From contig NZ_SNVJ01000001.1 in NCBI RefSeq assembly GCF_009829925.1, forward strand, positions 248,001 through 312,000: 64,000 bases of DNA. The letters are read 5' to 3'. Made by a program: the position numbers and the translations under genes. Positions 33,728-41,095 of the stretch are shown piece after piece (the first letter of the stretch is position 1; each line of letters starts with the position of its first letter). Origin of the DNA: Teichococcus coralli. GTDB taxonomy: Bacteria; Pseudomonadota; Alphaproteobacteria; Acetobacterales; Acetobacteraceae. The notes beneath the pieces were generated by a model. The model had not been told where the DNA came from, searched no databases, and was given only the letters and a program-made list of their open reading frames with translations.

Positions 33728-35370
33728 AGTTCGGCCCCACCCCGCTCGACGAGGCGCAGGGCGCCATCCTCGCTCATACGCTGCGCCTGCCGGGTCGCGT
33801 CCTGAAAAAGGGTACGGTGCTGGACGCCGAGGCCATTGCCGCGCTGCGCGAGGCCGGCAAGGCGGAGGTGATCGCCGCCCGGCTGGAATCCGGCGACGTG
33901 CCGGAAAACGAGGCCGCCCATCGCCTTGGCGAAGCGCTGCTCGGGCCGCTGCTGGCCCGGACCCGCGCCGCCACCGGCCGCGTGAACATCCAGGCCGATG
34001 CCGCCGGGCTGCTGGTGGTGAACGAGACGCTGGTCAACCGGCTCAACGCGCTGGACGAGAGCGTCACGCTCGCCACCCTGCCCAACCACACGCCGGTCGC
34101 GGCGCGCGAGATGCTGGCGACGGTGAAGGTCATCCCCTTCGCCGTGCCCGGCGGGGTTCTCCAGGTGGCCGAGGCGGTGGCGCGCAGCGGCAGGGCGCTC
34201 GCCATCCATCCCTTCCGGCCGCTGAAGGTGGGCCTGGTGCTGACCAAGCTGCCCGGCCTCAAGGAAAGCATCATGGAAGGCGCGGTGGAGGCGACCGAGG
34301 CGCGGGTCACCGCCCTCGCCGGCCAGCTCCTGCCGCCCGAGCGCTGCCGGCATGAGGAAGGCGCCATTGCCGAGGCGCTGGGCCGGCTGCGGAAGGCGGG
34401 CGCCGAGATGCTGCTGGTGGCCGGCGCCTCCGCCGTGGTGGACCGGCGCGACGCCGGGCCGGCGGGCGTGGTCCGCGCCGGGGGGCGGATCGAGCATTTC
34501 GGCATGCCGGTGGACCCGGGCAACCTGATCTGCCTCGGCCGCATCGGCGAGGTGCCCGCCCTGGTGCTGCCCGGCTGCGCCCGCAGCCCCAAGCTGAACG
34601 GGTTCGACTGGGTGCTGCAGCGTCTCTTCGCCGGCCTGCCGGTGACGGGAAAGGACGTCGCCGGCATGGGCGTCGGCGGGCTGCTGAAGGAGATCGACAG
34701 CCGCCCTTTGCCCCGTGAGGCCGCCGCGCGGCAGACCGTGTCCGGCGCCGCGCCGCGCCGGCCGCGCCAGGTGGCGGTGCTGGTGCTGGCCGCCGGCCGC
34801 TCCCGCCGCATGGCGCCGCTGAACAAGCTGCTGGTGCCCGACGACAAGGGGGTGCCGATGGTGGCGCGGGTGGTGAGCAACGCGCTGGAAAGCCGTGCCC
34901 GCCCGGTGATCGTCGTCACCGGCTACGAGAGCCAGCGCGTGGAGGAGGCGCTGGCCGGCAGGCCCGTGCACTTCGCCCATACGGAGGACTATGCCGAGGG
35001 GCTTTCCGCCTCGCTCAAGGCCGGGCTCGGGGCGCTGCCGCCGGAAACGGAAGGCGTGCTGGTCTGCCTGGGCGACATGCCGCTGGTGACCGGCGCCATG
35101 CTCGACCGGCTGATCGGCGCCTTCGACCCCGAGGAGGGCCGGGCCATCGTCATGCCGACCTTCCGCGGCAAGCAGGGCAACCCGATGCTGTGGTCGCGCG
35201 CCTTCCTGCCGGAGATGATGGAGATCACCGGCGATGTCGGCGCCCGCCACCTGGCCGGAAAATACGCCGAGCGCGTGGCCGAGGTGGAGATGGCCAACGA
35301 CGCCGTGCTGCGCGACTTCGACACCACCGACGCGCTGCGCATGGCGCCCGACTTCGCCGGGCGGGTCTGA
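33724..35370 (+). CDS. Fused molybdopterin-binding (MoeA-like) and MobA/MocA-like nucleotidyltransferase
   Basis: 548 residues with two domains. Residues 1-340 resemble the MoeA/MogA molybdopterin-binding region (VLKKGTVLDAEAIAALREAG and a later LVAGASAVVDRRDAGPAGV, GMPVDPGNLICLG). Residues 350-548 are an NTP-transferase domain with LVLAAGRSRRMAPLNKLL and LGDMPLVTGAMLDRL, as in MocA, which makes molybdopterin cytosine dinucleotide, the cofactor form used by CO dehydrogenase-type enzymes. The fusion would couple cofactor handling and CMP addition. Last gene of the maturation cluster; no coxMSL-like subunits adjoin. Confidence 0.9.
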   Translation: MKFGPTPLDEAQGAILAHTLRLPGRVLKKGTVLDAEAIAALREAGKAEVIAARLESGDVPENEAAHRLGEALLGPLLARTRAATGRVNIQADAAGLLVVNETLVNRLNALDESVTLATLPNHTPVAAREMLATVKVIPFAVPGGVLQVAEAVARSGRALAIHPFRPLKVGLVLTKLPGLKESIMEGAVEATEARVTALAGQLLPPERCRHEEGAIAEALGRLRKAGAEMLLVAGASAVVDRRDAGPAGVVRAGGRIEHFGMPVDPGNLICLGRIGEVPALVLPGCARSPKLNGFDWVLQRLFAGLPVTGKDVAGMGVGGLLKEIDSRPLPREAAARQTVSGAAPRRPRQVAVLVLAAGRSRRMAPLNKLLVPDDKGVPMVARVVSNALESRARPVIVVTGYESQRVEEALAGRPVHFAHTEDYAEGLSASLKAGLGALPPETEGVLVCLGDMPLVTGAMLDRLIGAFDPEEGRAIVMPTFRGKQGNPMLWSRAFLPEMMEITGDVGARHLAGKYAERVAEVEMANDAVLRDFDTTDALRMAPDFAGRV

Positions 35371-35383
35371 GGCGGCACGGCGC

Positions 35384-35875
35384 ATGATCCTGATCGCGCT
35401 CGGCGCCAACCTGCCCGGCATGAACGGGTCGGTGCCGCTGGCCACCTGCCAGGCGGCGGCGGCGGCGCTGGACGGCATCCCCGGCCTGCGTGTCACCACC
35501 CTCTCCTCCTGGTGGGAAACGGCGCCGGAGCCGCCCGCGCCGGGCGCGCCCTGGTATGTCAACGGCGTGGCGCGCTGCGAGGGGGCGCCGGAGCCGGCGG
35601 CGCTGCTGGCTGCGCTGCAGAAGCTGGAGCAGGCGGCGGGGCGGCAGCGCCCCTACCCCAACGCGCCGCGCACGCTGGACCTCGACATCATCGCCCTGGG
35701 CGAGACGGTACGGGACGCGCCGGACCCGATCCTGCCGCACCCCCGCGCGCATCTGCGCCGCTTCGTGCTGGAGCCGCTGGCCGAGGTGGCGCCAGGCTGG
35801 GTGCATCCGCGGCTCGGGCAGGATGTTGAGGCGTTGCTGGCCGGGCTGCCGCCAGCCGCGATGCGAAGGCTCTAG
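35384..35875 (+). CDS. folK: 2-amino-4-hydroxy-6-hydroxymethyldihydropteridine pyrophosphokinase
   Basis: 163-residue HPPK, which transfers pyrophosphate from ATP to 6-hydroxymethyl-dihydropterin in folate synthesis. It starts at the usual [10 protein letters not shown] and has the signature block [15 protein letters not shown] carrying the metal-binding Asp pair, then [16 protein letters not shown]. It is 13 bases after the molybdenum gene on the same strand. folB and folP are not next to it. Confidence 0.94.
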   Translation: MILIALGANLPGMNGSVPLATCQAAAAALDGIPGLRVTTLSSWWETAPEPPAPGAPWYVNGVARCEGAPEPAALLAALQKLEQAAGRQRPYPNAPRTLDLDIIALGETVRDAPDPILPHPRAHLRRFVLEPLAEVAPGWVHPRLGQDVEALLAGLPPAAMRRL

Positions 35876-35960
35876 GTGCCCCCTCCCGCGAAACTTGCCT
35901 TTCGCACCCGCGATGGCTATCTGGGAGGTTCGGCACGCCACTGGAATTTGGAGGCCACCT

Positions 35961-36362
35961 ATGGCCCGCGTCACGGTCGAAGACTGCGTCCTGAAGATCC
36001 CGAACCGTTTCGAGCTGGTGCTGCTCGCGGCCCAGCGCGCGCGCAACATCAGCCGTGGCGAGGAACTCACTCTTGATCGCGACAACGACAAGAACCCGGT
36101 CGTTGCCCTGCGCGAGATCGCCGAGGACACGGTCGAGACGGCCGCGCTGGAGCAGGACCTGATCAAGTCCCTGCTGCGTGCGCCTGAGCCCGAGCCGGTG
36201 GAGGAGGAGGTCATCGACCTCATCGCCACCGACGAGAACATCTTCGGCGTCATGGACGTCAACGAGGACCAGGGCAATGAAGGCGGCGCGGGCGAAGACC
36301 TCTCGCCCGATGACATCGAGGCCGCCATCGCGGCCGAGCTCGGCGGCGGAAACCGCCGCTGA
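35961..36362 (+). CDS. rpoZ: DNA-directed RNA polymerase omega subunit
   Basis: 133 residues. The conserved omega core is at the N-terminus: [35 protein letters not shown], then [14 protein letters not shown]. The tail is long and acidic, as usual in alphaproteobacteria. GGAGG lies 5 bases before the ATG. Omega assists polymerase assembly and is part of the ppGpp site, which fits its position directly before the rel gene. Confidence 0.96.
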   Translation: MARVTVEDCVLKIPNRFELVLLAAQRARNISRGEELTLDRDNDKNPVVALREIAEDTVETAALEQDLIKSLLRAPEPEPVEEEVIDLIATDENIFGVMDVNEDQGNEGGAGEDLSPDDIEAAIAAELGGGNRR

Positions 36363-36375
36363 GCCGGAGGCGCGC

Positions 36376-38637
36376 TTGAAGCGGGACGCCGGGACCGACC
36401 TCCTCAACCCGGCGCCGTCGCCCGATCCCGCGGCGGCCGCACCCGTCATCGAGACGCCGGGCACGGACCTTGCCCGGCAGGTGGCCGCCTACGACCCGCG
36501 CGCCGATGTCGCGCTGATCGAGGCCGCCTATAATCTCGCCGCCACCGCCCATGCCTCCCAGGCACGCGAGAACGGCGACCCCTACATCACCCATCCGCTC
36601 GCCGTCGCCCGTATCCTGGCGGGCTACCGGCTCGACACCGCCACCATCGCCACCGCCCTGCTGCATGACACGGTGGAAGATACCGGCATTTCCCTGCCGG
36701 AGCTGGAGAAGCGCTTCGGCTCCGACATCGCCCGGCTGGTGGACGGCGTCACCAAGCTGACCCGGCTGGAGCTGCAGTCGGAGCGCACCAAGCAGGCCGA
36801 GAACTTCCGCAAGCTCGTCCTCGCCATGAGCGAGGACATCCGCGTGCTGCTGGTCAAGCTGGCTGACCGGCTGCACAACATGCGGACGCTGCACTTCAAG
36901 CCGCAGCCCGAGAAGCGCGCGCGCATCGCCCGCGAAACCATGGAGATCTACGCGCCGCTGGCCGAGCGCATCGGCATGGACGCGGTCAAGACCGAGCTGC
37001 AGTCGCTTTCCTTCCGCGAGTTGCAGCCGGACGCCTACCAGACCATCACCGCCCGGCTCGCCTTCCTGCGCGGCCAGGGCGCCGACTTGATCGACGAGAT
37101 CGCCGCCGATCTCCGCGCCAAGCTGGAGGCGGCCGAGGTGCCGGTGATCGAGGTGAACGGGCGCGAGAAGTCGCCCTACTCGATCTGGATGAAGATGCAC
37201 GAGAAGAAGGTCGAGTTCGAGCAGCTCTCGGACATCATGGCCTTCCGCATCGTCACCACGGACAAGGCGAACTGCTACGCGGCGCTCGGCGCCATCCACT
37301 CCGCCTATCGCGTGGTGCCCGGGCGCTTCAAGGACTACATCAGCACGCCCAAGCCCAACGGCTACCAGTCGCTGCACACGGGCGTCACGGTGCCGGAGCG
37401 GCGCAACGCCAAGATCGAGGTGCAGATCCGCACGCCGGACATGCACGAGATCGCCGAGTACGGCGTCGCCGCGCACTGGATGTACAAGCAGGGCGGCGCG
37501 CCGGAGGATTCCCCGAAGAAGCGCCGCTATCCCTGGGTGAGGGAGCTGCTGGAGATCCTGGAGACGGCCGCCGAGCCGCAGGACTTCCTGGAGCACACCA
37601 AGCTCGCCCTGCACCAGGACCAGGTCTTCTGCTTCACGCCCAAGGGCGACCTGATCGCCCTGCCGCGCGGCGCCACCCCGGTGGATTTCGCCTACCAGGT
37701 CCATAGCCAGGTCGGCGATGCCTGTGTCGGCGCCAAGATCAACGGCCGCATCGTCCCGCTGCGCCACCAGCTTGAGAATGGCGACCAGGTCGAGATCATC
37801 ACCGCGCGCGGCGGCACGCCGAACCCGGCCTGGGAGCGCTTCGTCGTCACCGGCAAGGCCAAGGCGCGCATCAAGCGCTTCGCCATGGCGCGGCAGCGCG
37901 CGGAGTACCAGGAGCAGGGCCGCAGCGCGATCGCCCGCGCCTTCCGGCAGGAAGGGGTGGATTTCTCGGAGAAGCTGGTCGAGCCGGCGCTCAAGGTCTT
38001 CAAGTATCCGGGCTTCGAGGAGCTTTGCGTCGCGGTCGGTGCCGGGCACATCACCGGGCGCGAGGTGCTGCACGCCGCCATTCCGGAGCTGCGCGGGCCA
38101 CCGCGGCCGCTCGACAACCTCCCCCTCGCCCGCGCCCGCGGCAAGCCGGGCGCCACCGTGGTCCGCACCGAGCGGCGGCGCGAGGCCAGCTCGGGCATCA
38201 CCGGGCTGGTGGCGGGCATGGCCGTGCAGTTCGCCGGCTGCTGCCATCCCGTGCCGGGGGACCGCATTGTCGGCATCGTCACGACCGGCAAGGGCGTGAC
38301 GGTGCACCGGGCGGACTGCCACAACCTCGAAGCCCTGGCGGCGACGCCCGAGCGCTTCCTCGACATCGACTGGGACTACGAGGCCGGCTCCAGCGGCGCC
38401 CATCTTGGCCGCCTGGACGTGGTGACGAGCAATGAGGACGCCGCCATCGCCGCCATGACGGTGGCCATCGCCAAGCAGAACGGGCGGCTGCACAACCTGC
38501 GCTTCGCCCATCGTGGCGCCGACTTCGCGGAGGTGGTGGTGGACCTGGAAGTGTCGGACCTCAGGCACCTTTCCAACGTCGTCGCGGCGCTCCGGGCCTG
38601 CCCTGGCATCATCCAGGTGGAGCGCAGCAAGGGGTGA
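36376..38637 (+). CDS. rsh: Bifunctional (p)ppGpp synthetase/hydrolase, Rel/SpoT family
   Basis: 753-residue stringent-response enzyme. The HD hydrolase domain is intact (YITHPLAVA with His73; LLHDTVEDT with His97-Asp98), followed by the synthetase domain (EKSPYSIWMKM, DIMAFRIV, KPNGYQSLHT), TGS domain (VFCFTPKGDLIALPRGATPVDFAY), a conserved CCHPVPGD zinc-finger-like region and a C-terminal ACT domain. TTG 36376 is chosen: GGAGG lies 5 bases upstream and it falls just after the rpoZ stop. Earlier in-frame starts would overlap rpoZ heavily. Likely the only long RSH enzyme, as is typical for the class. Confidence 0.95.
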   Translation: MKRDAGTDLLNPAPSPDPAAAAPVIETPGTDLARQVAAYDPRADVALIEAAYNLAATAHASQARENGDPYITHPLAVARILAGYRLDTATIATALLHDTVEDTGISLPELEKRFGSDIARLVDGVTKLTRLELQSERTKQAENFRKLVLAMSEDIRVLLVKLADRLHNMRTLHFKPQPEKRARIARETMEIYAPLAERIGMDAVKTELQSLSFRELQPDAYQTITARLAFLRGQGADLIDEIAADLRAKLEAAEVPVIEVNGREKSPYSIWMKMHEKKVEFEQLSDIMAFRIVTTDKANCYAALGAIHSAYRVVPGRFKDYISTPKPNGYQSLHTGVTVPERRNAKIEVQIRTPDMHEIAEYGVAAHWMYKQGGAPEDSPKKRRYPWVRELLEILETAAEPQDFLEHTKLALHQDQVFCFTPKGDLIALPRGATPVDFAYQVHSQVGDACVGAKINGRIVPLRHQLENGDQVEIITARGGTPNPAWERFVVTGKAKARIKRFAMARQRAEYQEQGRSAIARAFRQEGVDFSEKLVEPALKVFKYPGFEELCVAVGAGHITGREVLHAAIPELRGPPRPLDNLPLARARGKPGATVVRTERRREASSGITGLVAGMAVQFAGCCHPVPGDRIVGIVTTGKGVTVHRADCHNLEALAATPERFLDIDWDYEAGSSGAHLGRLDVVTSNEDAAIAAMTVAIAKQNGRLHNLRFAHRGADFAEVVVDLEVSDLRHLSNVVAALRACPGIIQVERSKG

Positions 38638-38681
38638 CCCCAAGGGGTGACGCCGGCCCTCCCCGGCGGTAAGGCAGCGGC

Positions 38682-39095
38682 ATGATCATCGGCCTCGGCA
38701 ACGACATCGTGGACATCCGCCGCATCGAGCGCTCGATCGAGCGCTACGGCGAGCGTTTCCTGGAGCGCGTCTTCACGCCCCTGGAGCGGAAGAAGGCGGA
38801 GAGCCGAGCGGAGAAGCTGCGTGCCGCCACCTACGCCAAGCGCTTCGCCGCCAAGGAGGCGGCCTCCAAGGCGCTCGGCACCGGGTTCCGCGACGGCGTG
38901 TTCTGGCGCGACCTCGGCGTGATCAATCTCTCCACCGGGCAACCCTCGCTGCGCTTGACCGGCGGCGCGGCCAAGCGGCTGGACACGATCACGCCTCCCG
39001 GCCACGGCGCGCAGGTCAGCCTGACCATGACCGACGAGTATCCCTACGCTCAGGCCATCGTCATCATTTCTGCGGTGCGCCTCGCGCCCCTCTAA
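38682..39095 (+). CDS. acpS: Holo-[acyl-carrier-protein] synthase
   Basis: 137-residue phosphopantetheinyl transferase that activates acyl carrier protein. It has the N-terminal [13 protein letters not shown] motif with the metal-binding Asp, and [16 protein letters not shown] with the catalytic Lys/Glu region. The TAA stop touches the left end of an inverted-repeat element. In most alphaproteobacteria lepB follows closely; here the next 9.4 kb are unrelated genes. Confidence 0.96.
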   Translation: MIIGLGNDIVDIRRIERSIERYGERFLERVFTPLERKKAESRAEKLRAATYAKRFAAKEAASKALGTGFRDGVFWRDLGVINLSTGQPSLRLTGGAAKRLDTITPPGHGAQVSLTMTDEYPYAQAIVIISAVRLAPL

Positions 39096-39195
39096 GAGCC
39101 CGTTCGAGAATGGCTGCGGGTCGCTCTGGCGAATCTTTCCGACCGGCGCGAAAAGCCCCTCGCCGGCCCTCCGCCGCCCCACTCAAACGGGCTCT
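39095..39195. repeat. Inverted-repeat-bounded element at the acpS edge
   Basis: AGAGCCCGTTCGAG (39095-39108) and CTCAAACGGGCTCT (39182-39195) are inverted copies with one mismatch, and similarity continues inward with small gaps. Inside, CCGGCG and CGCCGG (about 39144-39167) form a further small hairpin. The unit is about 101 bases, has no gene, and resembles a MITE or the joined ends of a lost insertion sequence. It could also form a long hairpin acting as terminator for acpS. A target duplication is not clear (CTAA left, TCAG right). Confidence 0.5.
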
Positions 39196-39206
39196 CAGGC
39201 GGAGCA

Positions 39207-40142
39207 CTACAGCTCCAGCGCCCATTGCTCGCCCACGAGGTCGCGGCCGAAGCCGTGGTAGGATTCCTCGGAAACCAGGCGAAAGCCTTCCGCCGCGTAG
39301 ATGCTGCGGGCCGCCACCAGCACGTCGTTGGTCCAGAGCGTCAGCCGCGCGTAGCCCAGTGCGCGCGCGGTGTGGATGCATTCCCTGACCAGCGCGCGGC
39401 CGATGCCGAGGCCACGCGCCTCCGGCTCCACATAGACGAGGCGCAGCTTGCCGCCCGTATCCGACTCCCGCACCAGAAAGGCGGAGCCAACCACCACGCC
39501 CTGCCGCTCCGCGATCCAGCAGCGCTCGCGCTGGGGATCGAAGGTGCGGATGAACTGCGCCACGATCTCCGCCACCAGCGCTTCAAAGCTTTCGTCCAGG
39601 CCGTACTCGCGCGCGTAGAGCGCACCGTGGCGATGCACCACCCAGCCGTAGTCGCCGGGGCGCGGCGGCCGCAACAGGAAGGGCGCCGCCACGCCCTCCG
39701 GCGCCTGGCCACCCAGCAGGCGTTCAACGACGGCAAGAGCCTCGGTCAGCCGCTCCTGGTCCCGTTCAGGCATGGCGCGCAGCATCGCGCCCACCGCCTC
39801 GCGGGAGCGCCCGTCCAGCTCGGCAAAGGTGACGCGCCCTGCCGGTGTCAAGGAAAGCAGGAGCTGGCGGCCGTCCTGGGGCGAAGGGGTCTTTGCGATG
39901 AGGCCGCGTTCCTCCAGCCCGCGCAGGACCCGGCTGAGATACCCGGAGTCGAGTTCCAGCTCCGCGCCGAGAAGGGTGGCGGTGGTGATGCCACGCTCGC
40001 CCAGCTCATAGATGATCCGCGCCTCCGTCAGCGGCAGCGGACCACCCAGCAACCCCTCGCGTAGCAGGCCCAGGCGGCGCGTGTAGAAGCGGCTGAAACG
40101 TCGTACGGCCGCGACGGCACCCCCATCGGCAGGATTCGGCAC
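39207..40142 (-). CDS. MarR-GNAT fusion protein
   Basis: 311 residues. The N-terminal MarR winged helix (about 1-145) shows LTEARIIYELGE, LDSGYLSRVLRGLEERGLI and the wing DGRQLLLSLT. The C-terminal GNAT acetyltransferase domain (about 155-311) has the acetyl-CoA loop VEPEARGLGIGRALV. Such fusions are a recognised architecture in alphaproteobacteria and may couple small-molecule acetylation to regulation; target unknown. GTG start at 40142 with AGGAG 8 bases upstream. It opens the block that separates acpS from lepB and is convergent with acpS. Confidence 0.9.
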   Translation of the reverse strand: MPNPADGGAVAAVRRFSRFYTRRLGLLREGLLGGPLPLTEARIIYELGERGITTATLLGAELELDSGYLSRVLRGLEERGLIAKTPSPQDGRQLLLSLTPAGRVTFAELDGRSREAVGAMLRAMPERDQERLTEALAVVERLLGGQAPEGVAAPFLLRPPRPGDYGWVVHRHGALYAREYGLDESFEALVAEIVAQFIRTFDPQRERCWIAERQGVVVGSAFLVRESDTGGKLRLVYVEPEARGLGIGRALVRECIHTARALGYARLTLWTNDVLVAARSIYAAEGFRLVSEESYHGFGRDLVGEQWALEL

Positions 40143-40628
40143 GCCCCTTCTCCTTCCTCCGCAAACCCGCTGCCAAAGTCAGATGAATATCTGCTTCAGG
40201 CAAGTTGTTTTCTGCCTCATGGTGCGGGCTCGCCCCTTCCGTGCTGCGCCGACAGGATCGCGAGGGAAAATGCGGAGGTGCGGAAAGCGACTGCTTGTTT
40301 CGCGAGCGGCTCTGCCCCTCCCCCCGTCCTGTGTTCCGCCGCCGTCCTGCAAGCGCCTCCAAGAGTTGTCGCGGGTGCGCCGAAATATGGGACTGGCGGC
40401 TCAATGCGGCCTGCGGCGCGGTGCGGATGCGAATTCCGCCGGGGCAGCGTGATCCTTTGCAGCCCGCGCGACCCCTCGGGACCGGCTTCCGCGAAGCCGG
40501 ATGCCGCTTCCAACGCACGCGGCAGGGGCCCATGCGCCAGATCGGGGCGGCCGAGGGCCTGCGCCGCATGACCCGCGCCCGTACGCTGGAACTGGGATGC
40601 ATGCCGCCGCCGCCCTGCGGGAGGACCG
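40143..40628. other. 486-base intergenic region, no gene recognised
   Basis: Upstream region of the MarR-GNAT gene, reaching the 3' end of yraN. The first 100 bases are AT-richer and probably hold the MarR-GNAT promoter and operator. A perfect 8-bp hairpin CCGGCTTC/GAAGCCGG (40482-40500, loop CGC) lies 129 bases past the yraN stop. The open frames present are GC-driven, lack good starts and match nothing I know. Confidence 0.6.
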
Positions 40629-41018
40629 TCATCCCCCGGCGCGGAGTGCGTCCTTGATCCGCCGCATCCGGCCTTCGCCGTCCACCAGCACCACGTCAAA
40701 GCGGATGCCGCCGGATCCGTGGCCGGGATTCGCTGCCATCCAGGCCTCGGCGGCAGCCAGCAATCGCGCCTGCTGGCGCGCGCCAAGCGCGAAGGCAGCC
40801 TCCGCCAGACGCGGGCGCGCCTTCACCTCGATGAAGGCCAGCAGGCCCCGGCATTCGCCGATCAGGTCGATTTCTCCCGCGCCGCTGCGCCAGCGACGAG
40901 CCAGGATGCGCCATCCTTCCGCCTCCAGGCGCAGGGCGACGCGTTCCTCCGCCGCACGCCCACGCGCCTCGGCGGCGCGACGGACGGGTGAGGCGTTCGA
41001 AGCTTCGGCGACAGGCAT
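40629..41018 (-). CDS. yraN: YraN/UPF0102 family nuclease-like protein
   Basis: 129-residue protein of the UPF0102 family, with a restriction-endonuclease-like fold. The signature is complete: AEARGRAAEERVALRLEAEGW, then GAGEIDLIGE, then LAFIEVKARPR (the E-D-ExK metal site), and a DVVLVD end. The family's function is not settled; a Holliday-junction or repair role has been suggested. The start at 41018 or 41033 is uncertain, since neither has a good ribosome site. Divergent from the acylase gene. Confidence 0.88.
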   Translation of the reverse strand: MPVAEASNASPVRRAAEARGRAAEERVALRLEAEGWRILARRWRSGAGEIDLIGECRGLLAFIEVKARPRLAEAAFALGARQQARLLAAAEAWMAANPGHGSGGIRFDVVLVDGEGRMRRIKDALRAGG

Positions 41019-41095
41019 GGCGCCACTGTTCACGCGGATGCGACACGGCGCAACCGGCTCTGTGGAGACGGGCCGAATTCCTCTACACCAACGGC

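Noticed and set aside
33708..33730. Possible frameshift joining the XdhC Rossmann gene and the molybdenum transferase gene
   Set aside because: The 4-base ATGA overlap is ordinary translational coupling and both proteins have proper ends.
36259..38643. 794-codon open frame opposite the rel gene
   Set aside because: Same reason: the plus strand encodes an unmistakable Rel protein.
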